From assembly GCA_015490055.1 (NCBI GenBank), contig WFYP01000180.1, positions 1 to 9,135 on the forward strand: a DNA stretch of 9,135 bases, given 5' to 3'. The DNA comes from Nitratifractor sp. Lineage in GTDB: Bacteria > Campylobacterota > Campylobacteria > Campylobacterales > Sulfurovaceae. The notes beneath the pieces were generated by a model. That model searched no databases. It was not told the DNA's origin and was given only the letters and a program-made list of their open reading frames with translations. The translations under genes were made by a program, and so were the position numbers. Below, piece by piece: positions 1-5,558 of the stretch. Position 1 is the first letter of the stretch. Each line of letters starts with the position of its first letter.

Positions 1-10
1 TATCATTTAA

Positions 11-109
11 CAAAACAAAAAAGCAGCAGATATGAAAGAATAAATTTTCTCTCCTAGCCAAAGCTAAGAGTGATAATTTTTCTTTTATAGGTGTTGCTTT
101 TTTGTTTTG
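11..109. repeat. Long imperfect palindrome P1 (about 99 bp)
   Basis: The outer arms caaaacaaaaaagcagca (11-28) and tgttgcttttttgttttg (92-109) are inverted copies with one difference. The pairing continues inward with scattered mismatches (tatgaaagaa against ttcttttata) to a tight apex tagc-caaa-gcta at 55-66. Outer ends and apex share the same centre near position 60, so this is one long hairpin of about 40 bp, not several. It lies beyond the 3' end of the minus-strand operon and could act as a transcript-end structure or be an unclassified small repeat. Its function is not known to me. Confidence 0.75.
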
Positions 110-119
110 CCCTGCGGGT

Positions 120-215
120 AGCACAATAGGGAGCTTACTGCAAATATTTTTTAACTCAAGTTAGCTTTGGCTAGCTCTTGTTAAAAAATATTCACAGTAA
201 ACACCCTCTTGTGCT
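120..215. repeat. Long imperfect palindrome P2 (about 96 bp)
   Basis: The arm starting agcacaatagggagcttact at 120 pairs with the arm ending cctcttgtgct at 215. A long shared core, aatattttttaac, lies near 142-154, and about 37 of 46 positions match. The apex is tagc-tttg-gcta at 162-173, centred on 167.5, exactly the centre of the outer arms. The stem sequence differs from P1, but the 14 bases at its apex (161-174) are the exact reverse complement of 54-67 in P1. It begins 8 bp after the stop codon of the ABC ATPase gene (minus strand), so it probably forms the 3' end structure of that transcript. Confidence 0.75.
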
Positions 216-223
216 ATTAAATG

Positions 224-904
224 TTATATATAGTGCGTAAGGTCAGTTATTAAGAGTTTCTTATTTTCTAATTGATATATTTTTTGTGCTCTTTTTGCTA
301 TTTCCAAATCGTGAGTAACTAAAAATAGAGCAGCATTATTCCTATCAATATATTGATTTAAAGAATTTATTACTAAATTAGCTGTCTCTTTATCTAAGTT
401 TCCAGTCGGTTCATCTGCAAATATTATTTTAGGCTTTTTGCTAAGTACTCTAGCTATTGATACTCGCTGTTGTTGCCCACCGGACAAATCTCCTACTCTT
501 TTATTAATAATGTCTTTTATCTCCAATATTTCTAATATCTCTTCATCTATTTTTGTACCAGATAAGAGAGTTGCAGCTTCTATATTCTCTTTTGCAGTCA
601 TACCTTTAAATAAATAGTGAGATTGAAATATAATGCCTATAGCTTTTCGTCTTAATAGTTCTATCTCTTTTTTACTTAATGTATATATATCAAAATCTAA
701 CAGTTTTACACTTCCGGTATCTGGTTCTTGCAAAGTTGCTAATATATGCATTAGTGTAGATTTTCCGCTACCACTTCTACCCATCACAGCTACACTCTGC
801 TTTGACCATAAACTAAAATTTAAATCTTCAAACAACTGATAATCAAATGCTTTAGAAAGGTTATCAACTTCAACTAAAGGTTTATTTCCTATTTCTATTT
901 TCAC
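224..904 (-). CDS. ABC transporter ATP-binding protein, LolD/FtsE/MacB type
   Basis: A 226-residue cytoplasmic ATPase subunit that would power a membrane permease by ATP hydrolysis. All motifs are intact and in order: Walker A GRSGSGKST (about 42-50), Q-loop IIFQSHYLF (about 91-99), signature LSGGQQQRVSIAR (about 140-152), Walker B with catalytic Glu in IIFADEPTGNLD, and the switch histidine in LVTHD. The LSGGQQQR signature and the ADEPTGNLD continuation are typical of the lipoprotein-release and macrolide-export class (LolD, MacB, FtsE). The start is GTG at 904-902, directly after the stop codon of the upstream gene, with aaagg 8 nt before it. No recognisable permease lies in the window; the only partner candidate is the small membrane protein encoded immediately upstream. 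Which substrate it serves cannot be read from the sequence. Confidence 0.9.
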   Translation of the reverse strand: MKIEIGNKPLVEVDNLSKAFDYQLFEDLNFSLWSKQSVAVMGRSGSGKSTLMHILATLQEPDTGSVKLLDFDIYTLSKKEIELLRRKAIGIIFQSHYLFKGMTAKENIEAATLLSGTKIDEEILEILEIKDIINKRVGDLSGGQQQRVSIARVLSKKPKIIFADEPTGNLDKETANLVINSLNQYIDRNNAALFLVTHDLEIAKRAQKIYQLENKKLLITDLTHYI

Positions 905-1303
905 TTATACTACCTTTAATGCTACATAAATTAAATATGGATATGTTAATGGTCCTATCAAATATACCCAAACTGGAATTTTACTATCCAATAATGTAGA
1001 TATTTCAGAAACATACTCCATATCTGGTTTAATAAACAGTTTATTCATTAAATCAATTTTGGTAAAGATATCTAATGTTTTTAAAATTAGAGCTAATATA
1101 ATTACCCAATTTAACTTATTAAAATAAAGAGAAACAAAAATTATCCATAAATAACCAAAATGAATTATAAAAAAGAGAAAACTATTCTTGCTATAGTACC
1201 TATATAATCTATATATACTACTTTTTAATGTATAACTATATTGTACAATAACTTCTAAAAGCTCTAAAATAAATGATATTAAAACAACACTAAAAATACT
1301 CAA
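905..1303 (-). CDS. Small hydrophobic membrane protein of unknown function
   Basis: I do not recognise this 132-residue protein. It has about four hydrophobic stretches, near residues 1-20, 42-62, 66-80 and 109-130, separated by a Tyr/Ser/Arg/Lys-rich segment (about 22-40) and a more polar segment with acidic residues (about 83-106). It is therefore probably an inner-membrane protein. The start is TTG at 1303-1301, which touches the dapE stop codon (TAATTG on the minus strand), with gaaagag just upstream as a weak ribosome site. No ATG in this frame comes before residue 87, so the TTG start is the reasonable choice. Its stop codon touches the GTG start of the ABC ATPase, so the two proteins are probably made together. 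A role as the membrane partner of that ATPase is possible but unproven; it is short for a LolC/MacB-type permease. Confidence 0.7.
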   Translation of the reverse strand: MSIFSVVLISFILELLEVIVQYSYTLKSSIYRLYRYYSKNSFLFFIIHFGYLWIIFVSLYFNKLNWVIILALILKTLDIFTKIDLMNKLFIKPDMEYVSEISTLLDSKIPVWVYLIGPLTYPYLIYVALKVV

Positions 1304-2404
1304 TTAAAACTCTTTCAATATTCGATTAAATACGCTATTTAAAGCTTTAACTTCTGTTATACTTGTTCTCTCATTTGGTGCATGTATAGTATCGTTAATT
1401 ACACCAAATTCTACAGTATCAACTCCAAACTTGCCAAAAAATCTAGCATCACTTGTACCACCTGCTGTAGATAATTTGGTATCTATTTTACAAATATCTT
1501 TAATGCTACTTTGAAGTAATTTAACAATTTTACTATCTGGTGTAGTCATAAACGAATTAGCAGAAGGTTTCATCTCTAGTTCATAATTTAAACTATCAAA
1601 ATTACTCTTAACAAATTGCTCAATATCATCAACTGTTGTCTTAGTAGAGTTTCTTACATTAAACATCATCTTTAAAAGTCCTGGTGTTACATTTGTAACT
1701 TCCATACCTGCTCTAATATCTGTAATGACAAATTGGCTTGGTTCAAAAAAATCATCCCCATCATCCAAGTTTTTACCTGCTATTTTTGGTAAAATTGGAG
1801 CAATTAAATTAATAACATTAACAGATTTTGCCGGATAAGCAGCGTGTCCTTGCTTTCCATACAGTTTTAGCACACCGTTTACAGAACCTCTACGCCCAAT
1901 TTTAATTGCATCACCAAAAATATCTTCGCAAGTTGGCTCAGCAATTATAGCATAATCTGGCAATAAGCCTATTTTTTCTATACCCTTTAATGCATTTTGT
2001 GTACCAATACCATCTGCTTCTTCATCGGAGCTAAGCATTACAGAGAGTCTTCCATTAAAGTTTTTTACCTCTTTACAAGCTTGCACAAATGCAGCTACTC
2101 CACTTTTCATATCTTGTGCACCACGAGCATAAATTTTACCATCTTCAATTTTTGGTGTATATGGTTCACTATCCCACGCATCTCCAGCTGGCACAACATC
2201 TATATGCCCACTAAAACATAAGTGAGCACCGTCTCCAAATTTTTTAGTTAAAAATAGACTTTTTATATCACCATCATCAAAACGATAAGCTTTAAAATCA
2301 CTTAAATACTCTGTAATAAAATCTAATAATCCTCCATCATCTGGAGTCTCAGATTTAGTACTCAACAACCTTAAAAAAAGGTCAATTACATCCATTTGTT
2401 GCAA
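1304..2404 (-). CDS. dapE: Succinyl-diaminopimelate desuccinylase
   Basis: DapE removes succinate from N-succinyl-L,L-diaminopimelate in the succinylase branch of lysine and meso-diaminopimelate synthesis, feeding both protein and cell-wall synthesis in the cytoplasm. The 366 residues match M20-family DapE in length and motifs: SGHIDVVP gives metal ligand His67, GAQDMKSG gives Asp98, SSDEEADG gives catalytic Glu128 and ligand Glu129, AEPT gives Glu156, and IHAPNER gives His341. His187 in KQGHAAYP and GGTSDARFF (315-323) belong to the substrate pocket. The start is TTG with GGAG 5 nt upstream. An ATG three codons later (2395-2393) would be the conventional choice but stands 14 nt from that ribosome site. 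The gene lies 8 bp downstream of the thioredoxin-reductase-like gene and touches the next gene. Confidence 0.95.
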   Translation of the reverse strand: MQQMDVIDLFLRLLSTKSETPDDGGLLDFITEYLSDFKAYRFDDGDIKSLFLTKKFGDGAHLCFSGHIDVVPAGDAWDSEPYTPKIEDGKIYARGAQDMKSGVAAFVQACKEVKNFNGRLSVMLSSDEEADGIGTQNALKGIEKIGLLPDYAIIAEPTCEDIFGDAIKIGRRGSVNGVLKLYGKQGHAAYPAKSVNVINLIAPILPKIAGKNLDDGDDFFEPSQFVITDIRAGMEVTNVTPGLLKMMFNVRNSTKTTVDDIEQFVKSNFDSLNYELEMKPSANSFMTTPDSKIVKLLQSSIKDICKIDTKLSTAGGTSDARFFGKFGVDTVEFGVINDTIHAPNERTSITEVKALNSVFNRILKEF

Positions 2405-2409
2405 ACGAG

Positions 2410-2414
2410 CTCCT
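2410..2414 (-). promoter_or_regulatory. Ribosome binding site that decides the dapE start
   Basis: On the minus strand the sequence reads TAGGAGctcgtTTG. GGAG sits 5 nt from the TTG start and 14 nt from the alternative ATG. The site overlaps the stop codon (TAG, 2415-2413) of the preceding gene, which suggests translational coupling between the two genes. Confidence 0.6.
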
Positions 2415-2763
2415 ACTTATTTTTATCTTTATTATACTCTTCTACAAATTCAGGTGTACAGAATATTCCACAATGACATTTTCCTTCTTCTGGAATTTCA
2501 TGCTCTATGGCAGGCTTACATGGGCATACTCTATCATCAACACTTTTAAATTTGCCATCTACCTCTTCTACCATAAAGCATGGACAAAACCTTTTACCAT
2601 ATAACATTTTGTGTCTCGCCAATCCTAACTGCACACCCTCGACAACATCAAACTCCGGATGGTAAACCCAACCAAAATTTTTATTCACTTTGTCTGTAAA
2701 TTTTCTTGTTTTTTCTAACTCTTCTAAAAATTCAGGAGAGCTCATATCAATCTGTTTTAACAT
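2413..2763 (-). CDS. Ferredoxin-thioredoxin reductase catalytic-subunit-like protein
   Basis: A 116-residue protein with the cysteine pattern of the ferredoxin-thioredoxin reductase catalytic chain: FCPC (Cys60, Cys62), VCPCKP (Cys80, Cys82) and KCHCGIFC (Cys96, Cys98, plus an extra Cys102). In this family the CPC, CPC and CHC pairs hold a 4Fe-4S cluster next to a redox disulfide that reduces thioredoxin. The gap between the second CPC and CHC is 13 residues, longer than the 8 I remember for the plant and cyanobacterial enzyme. No variable (alpha) subunit gene is visible here. The start is ATG with aagg 8 nt upstream. It is the first gene of the minus-strand operon, just after a TATAAT promoter. 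The fold assignment is good; the physiological partner is unknown. Confidence 0.85.
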   Translation of the reverse strand: MLKQIDMSSPEFLEELEKTRKFTDKVNKNFGWVYHPEFDVVEGVQLGLARHKMLYGKRFCPCFMVEEVDGKFKSVDDRVCPCKPAIEHEIPEEGKCHCGIFCTPEFVEEYNKDKNK

Positions 2764-2785
2764 ATCTTAAACCTTTTTTTTAAGA

Positions 2786-2794
2786 ATTATACCA
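2786..2794 (-). promoter_or_regulatory. Extended -10 promoter of the minus-strand operon
   Basis: Read on the minus strand this is TGGTATAAT: a perfect TATAAT (2791-2786) preceded by a TG, the extended -10 arrangement. It lies 22 bp before the ATG of the thioredoxin-reductase-like gene, leaving a leader of only about 15 nt. I see no convincing -35 box, which is usual for the main sigma factor of Campylobacterota. Confidence 0.6.
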
Positions 2795-2824
2795 TATTAC
2801 ATTAGGCTTTAAACGCTTTTTATA

Positions 2825-2830
2825 TATAAT
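2825..2830 (+). promoter_or_regulatory. -10 promoter of the gatC-lysS operon
   Basis: A perfect TATAAT in a T/A-rich run, 31 bp before the gatC start codon, with no clear -35 box. It stands back to back with the minus-strand promoter (2786-2794), so the two operons diverge from one 98-bp region and could share regulation. Confidence 0.55.
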
Positions 2831-2861
2831 TTAACAAACTAATTAAAAAAGGTGTATTATA

Positions 2862-3152
2862 GTGAAAATAGATAACGATTTATTAAGTAAATTAGAGAAA
2901 TTATCGCATCTTTATATAGCAGATGAAAAAAGAGACGAAATAGTCTCTCAACTCTCAGATATACTTGCGTATGTAGAGAATTTAAGTGAACTAGATACTT
3001 CTAGTTTAGATAGTTACTTCTCTACATTAGATGGGGGTACACCACTTAGAGAAGACAAACCAGTAAGTAGCAAAGAGATAAGCCAAAAAATATTAAAAAA
3101 TGCTCCAGAAGTAGAAGATAACTTCTTTATTGTACCAGCAATTATAGAATAA
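2862..3152 (+). CDS. gatC: Asp-tRNA(Asn)/Glu-tRNA(Gln) amidotransferase subunit C
   Basis: GatC is the small subunit of the GatCAB complex, which converts Glu-tRNA(Gln) (and in many bacteria Asp-tRNA(Asn)) to the correctly charged amide form. GatC holds GatA and GatB together. At 96 residues the length is normal. The family pattern is visible: LEKLSHLYI at the start, QLSDILAYVENLSELDT (29-45), TPLREDKP near 60-67 and the terminal NAPEVEDNFFIVPAIIE. The start is GTG with aaaagg about 9 nt upstream. gatA and gatB are not in the window, so the complex is encoded at separate loci, as is common in Campylobacterota. It is the first gene of the plus-strand operon. Confidence 0.95.
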   Translation: MKIDNDLLSKLEKLSHLYIADEKRDEIVSQLSDILAYVENLSELDTSSLDSYFSTLDGGTPLREDKPVSSKEISQKILKNAPEVEDNFFIVPAIIE

Positions 3153-3161
3153 GGAAAATAT

Positions 3162-4229
3162 ATGTCAGAATTAAATATAGCACCATTAGTTCAAGCTGTT
3201 GTAGATAACAAAGCTTCAGATTTGCATTTAAATGCAGGAGATAAACCATCACTTAGAATAGATGGCTCTCTTGCAAAATTAAATTATAAAGAATTAACTG
3301 GAGAGGATGTAGACTCTTTATGTTCAGTTTTTTTAACAGATAGACAGAAAAAGCGTCTTAGTGAGAGAGGCGAAGTAGATGGTATGTATGCATTTTCAGA
3401 AGTTGCAAGATTTCGTTACAATGTATATAAAACATTAGGCAAAACATCAGCAGCACTAAGATTAATTCCAACTAAAACACCAGAATTATCAGATTTAGAT
3501 GCACCAGAAGTATTTACAAATTTAACGAAGTTACATAGAGGGCTTGTATTGGTTACTGGACCTACAGGTTCAGGTAAATCAACCACTCTTGCATCTATGA
3601 TTCACGAAATTAATAGAACGCAAAAAAGACATATAGTAACAATAGAAGACCCAGTAGAATTTTTACATACACCAATTAAAAGTGCAATCTCTCACAGAGA
3701 AGTAGAGAGTGATACCGAAGACTTTACAACTGGTCTAAAATATGTACTTAGACAAGACCCAGATGTTATACTAATCGGGGAGATGAGGGATAAAGAGACA
3801 ATATCAGCAGCCCTAACAGCAGCAGAGACAGGACACTTAGTATTTGGTACTCTACACACAAACTCAGCACCAAAATCTATAAACAGAATTATAGATAGTT
3901 TTGATGCAGCAGAGCAAGGACAGATTAGAGCAATGTTAGCTAGTTCACTACAAGCTGTAATTTCACAGACACTTGTTCCAAAAATTGGTGGTGGTAGAGT
4001 TGCGGCTTGGGAAATTATGATAAACAACGATGCAATCTCTAACCTAATAAGAGAGCAAAAAATTCACCAAATCTACTCTACTATGCAACTTGGACAAAAT
4101 ACAACAGGTATGCAAACTCAAACTAAAAATTTAGTAAATTTAATAAATCAAGGTATAATAGAGGTAGATTATGCCATTAATGCAGCTTACTACCCAGACG
4201 AATTAAAACGCCAGCTTGGTATGCGCTAA
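3162..4229 (+). CDS. pilT: Type IV pilus retraction ATPase PilT
   Basis: PilT is a hexameric cytoplasmic ATPase that depolymerises type IV pili and so powers twitching motility and DNA uptake. The 355 residues match the family length. Visible features are the N-terminal PAS-like region (DLHLNAGDKPSLRIDG, about 20-35), Walker A GPTGSGKST (133-141), Asp box IVTIEDPVE (158-166), Walker B ending in GEMRD (206-210), His box GHLVFGTLHT (224-233), and the PilT-specific C-terminal AI-x-NLIRE motif (291-298), which here reads AISNLIRE. The start is ATG with aagga overlapping the gatC stop codon, 9 bp after gatC. From memory, C. jejuni lacks pilT between gatC and cvpA, so this is a lineage-specific arrangement. 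No other pilus gene lies in the window. Confidence 0.95.
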   Translation: MSELNIAPLVQAVVDNKASDLHLNAGDKPSLRIDGSLAKLNYKELTGEDVDSLCSVFLTDRQKKRLSERGEVDGMYAFSEVARFRYNVYKTLGKTSAALRLIPTKTPELSDLDAPEVFTNLTKLHRGLVLVTGPTGSGKSTTLASMIHEINRTQKRHIVTIEDPVEFLHTPIKSAISHREVESDTEDFTTGLKYVLRQDPDVILIGEMRDKETISAALTAAETGHLVFGTLHTNSAPKSINRIIDSFDAAEQGQIRAMLASSLQAVISQTLVPKIGGGRVAAWEIMINNDAISNLIREQKIHQIYSTMQLGQNTTGMQTQTKNLVNLINQGIIEVDYAINAAYYPDELKRQLGMR

Positions 4230-4244
4230 AAGGAAGGATATAAA

Positions 4245-5072
4245 ATGACACAAATTTTGGGATTAAATACTTTTGATATAGTAGTAATTGGTTTAATTTT
4301 ACTACTATCTATTAAAGGTTTACTTAATGGATTCACAAAAGAGTTATTCGGTGCTATAGGTTTAATTGGTGGTATATTTGTTGCTTCTTATTTTCACAAA
4401 GATGTAGCTGAATATATACATAAAAATATTACAGATGCCTTATCTATAAATGCTTTAAACTTACTCTCTTTAATTATTATTTTTATATTATTTTTAACTA
4501 TAGTTACATATCTTGGAAAAGGTGTAGCCCTTCTTGGAAATAGTAATAGTCTATCTATAACAAGTAGATTGGGTGGTATGCTTATAAAAATTATTAAATT
4601 ATTCTTTATATTCGCACTTATTGTATTTGCATTTTCAACAAAACCACAAGTTACAGAAAAATTTAAAGATACATTAAATAACAGTAAACTATATCCACTG
4701 CTTAAAAATGCCGGGGCAACTATTCTAAATATGCCTATTATTTCTAATGTCAGCTTAAATAAAAAAGCACCAACAAATAATGAAAATAATGAAACTAAAT
4801 TAATAGAGTCAAATAGTACAAAAGCTCAAGAGATTAATAATACTAAAGAGAACAATAAAACAGAAGTTAAAAAATCTAACAATGAGTTAAATAATACTAC
4901 TTCCAAAGAAGAGAATAAAGAGATGAACTCAACTAAAAATGATGATAACAATACAAAAGATATAGAGAAGCCAAAGATAGATACTAGCAGCACTCAAGAG
5001 ACAAACTCTACAAAAGCTCAAGAGTTAGAAAATAATAGCACTAGCGAAGATGCGAATAGTACTAAAAATTAG
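4245..5072 (+). CDS. cvpA: CvpA-family membrane protein with a sequon-rich C-terminal tail
   Basis: Residues 1-170 form a CvpA (colicin V production) domain with four hydrophobic segments near 10-24, 34-50, 70-90 and 112-131. The early DIVVIGLILLLSIKGLLNGF pattern and the following KELFGAIGLIGG are typical of the family, an inner-membrane protein linked in other bacteria to envelope stress, whose molecular job is uncertain. Residues 171-275 are a low-complexity Asn/Thr/Lys/Glu/Ser tail absent from ordinary CvpA proteins of about 160-200 residues. The tail holds ten D/E-X-N-X-T sequons. Lys and Arg residues sit in the loops 24-32 and 92-118, which argues that those loops are cytoplasmic and that both termini face the periplasm. 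The start is ATG after aaggaaggat, 15 bp after pilT. fur follows 15 bp later. The family call is firm; the tail's role is inferred. Confidence 0.9.
   Translation: MTQILGLNTFDIVVIGLILLLSIKGLLNGFTKELFGAIGLIGGIFVASYFHKDVAEYIHKNITDALSINALNLLSLIIIFILFLTIVTYLGKGVALLGNSNSLSITSRLGGMLIKIIKLFFIFALIVFAFSTKPQVTEKFKDTLNNSKLYPLLKNAGATILNMPIISNVSLNKKAPTNNENNETKLIESNSTKAQEINNTKENNKTEVKKSNNELNNTTSKEENKEMNSTKNDDNNTKDIEKPKIDTSSTQETNSTKAQELENNSTSEDANSTKN
4782..5063 (+). other. Array of ten PglB-type N-glycosylation sequons in the CvpA tail
   Basis: Acceptor asparagines fit D/E-X-N-X-S/T (X not Pro) at residues 182 (ENNET), 190 (ESNST), 198 (EINNT), 204 (ENNKT), 216 (ELNNT), 228 (EMNST), 235 (DDNNT), 254 (ETNST), 264 (ENNST) and 271 (DANST). 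Every one has Thr at +2 and none contains Pro. This is the acceptor motif of the Campylobacter oligosaccharyltransferase PglB, which acts in the periplasm. A 16-bp direct DNA repeat (tacaaaagctcaagag at 4817-4832 and 5009-5024) encodes part of STKAQE twice, which suggests growth by segmental duplication. Glycosylation itself is inferred. Confidence 0.7.
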
Positions 5073-5087
5073 AGCCGAGATAAAAAA

Positions 5088-5537
5088 ATGCAAGAATATT
5101 CTTACCTTTTAGACGAACTTAAGAGAGTTCTTAAAAAAAAGAACTTAAAATTCACTCGTCAAAGAGAGGTAATACTAGAAGCTATATATAATAGCAACGA
5201 CCACCACTCGCCAGAAGAGATACTAAGCTTAGTAAAAAAGCACTATCCAAGCGAAAATATTGGTATTGCAACTATATATAGAAACCTTACTTTTTTTGAA
5301 GAAGAGGGTTTAGTAGAGTCTATATCGTTTGGTAAAGATGGCAAGAAGTACGAAATTGGTCATCGTCACCATCACGACCATTTAATATGCATAGAGTGTG
5401 GCAAGATTATAGAGTTTATAGACGAAGTAATCGAAAAGCAACAAGAAGAGGTAGCCAAAAAATACAACTTCAAAATGCACGACCATATTATGAAGATAGA
5501 GGGCATATGTCAAGATTGCCAACAAAAACAAAAATAA
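5088..5537 (+). CDS. fur: Ferric uptake regulator, Fur family
   Basis: Fur is a dimeric repressor that, with Fe(II) bound, shuts off iron-uptake genes. The 149 residues show an N-terminal winged helix (about 18-80; TRQREVILEAI and the recognition segment IGIATIYRNLTFFEEEGLV) and a C-terminal dimer domain with the metal motif HRHHHDHLICIECGKIIEF (92-110). Two CxxC pairs (Cys101/Cys104 and Cys141/Cys144) form the structural zinc site, and His94-96, Asp97 and Glu109 are candidate regulatory ligands. A PerR or Zur paralogue is possible, but the position directly before lysS matches Campylobacter fur. It lies 15 bp after cvpA with a weak ribosome site (gagataaaaaa before ATG). From memory, C. jejuni fur is transcribed from promoters in genes further upstream, so expression from the gatC promoter fits. 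Confidence 0.93.
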   Translation: MQEYSYLLDELKRVLKKKNLKFTRQREVILEAIYNSNDHHSPEEILSLVKKHYPSENIGIATIYRNLTFFEEEGLVESISFGKDGKKYEIGHRHHHDHLICIECGKIIEFIDEVIEKQQEEVAKKYNFKMHDHIMKIEGICQDCQQKQK

Positions 5538-5548
5538 AAAGTTAATTT

Positions 5549-5553
5549 AGGAG
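5549..5553 (+). promoter_or_regulatory. Ribosome binding site that supports the TTG start of lysS
   Basis: AGGAG stands 5 nt before TTG at 5559. The first in-frame ATG is at codon 34, after the conserved N-terminal helix, so the TTG start is favoured. Confidence 0.7.
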
Positions 5554-5558
5554 ATACT

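Noticed and set aside
1997..2221. Plus-strand open frame inside dapE
   Set aside because: Antisense shadow of a clearly conserved dapE, low-complexity translation without motifs.
3692..4027. Minus-strand open frame of 111 codons inside pilT
   Set aside because: Covers the Walker B and His boxes of PilT on the other strand; no independent start or ribosome site and no recognisable family.
5048..5090. A separate promoter for fur between cvpA and fur
   Set aside because: The 15-bp gap is too short and I see no TATAAT-like box near the end of cvpA at a fitting distance.
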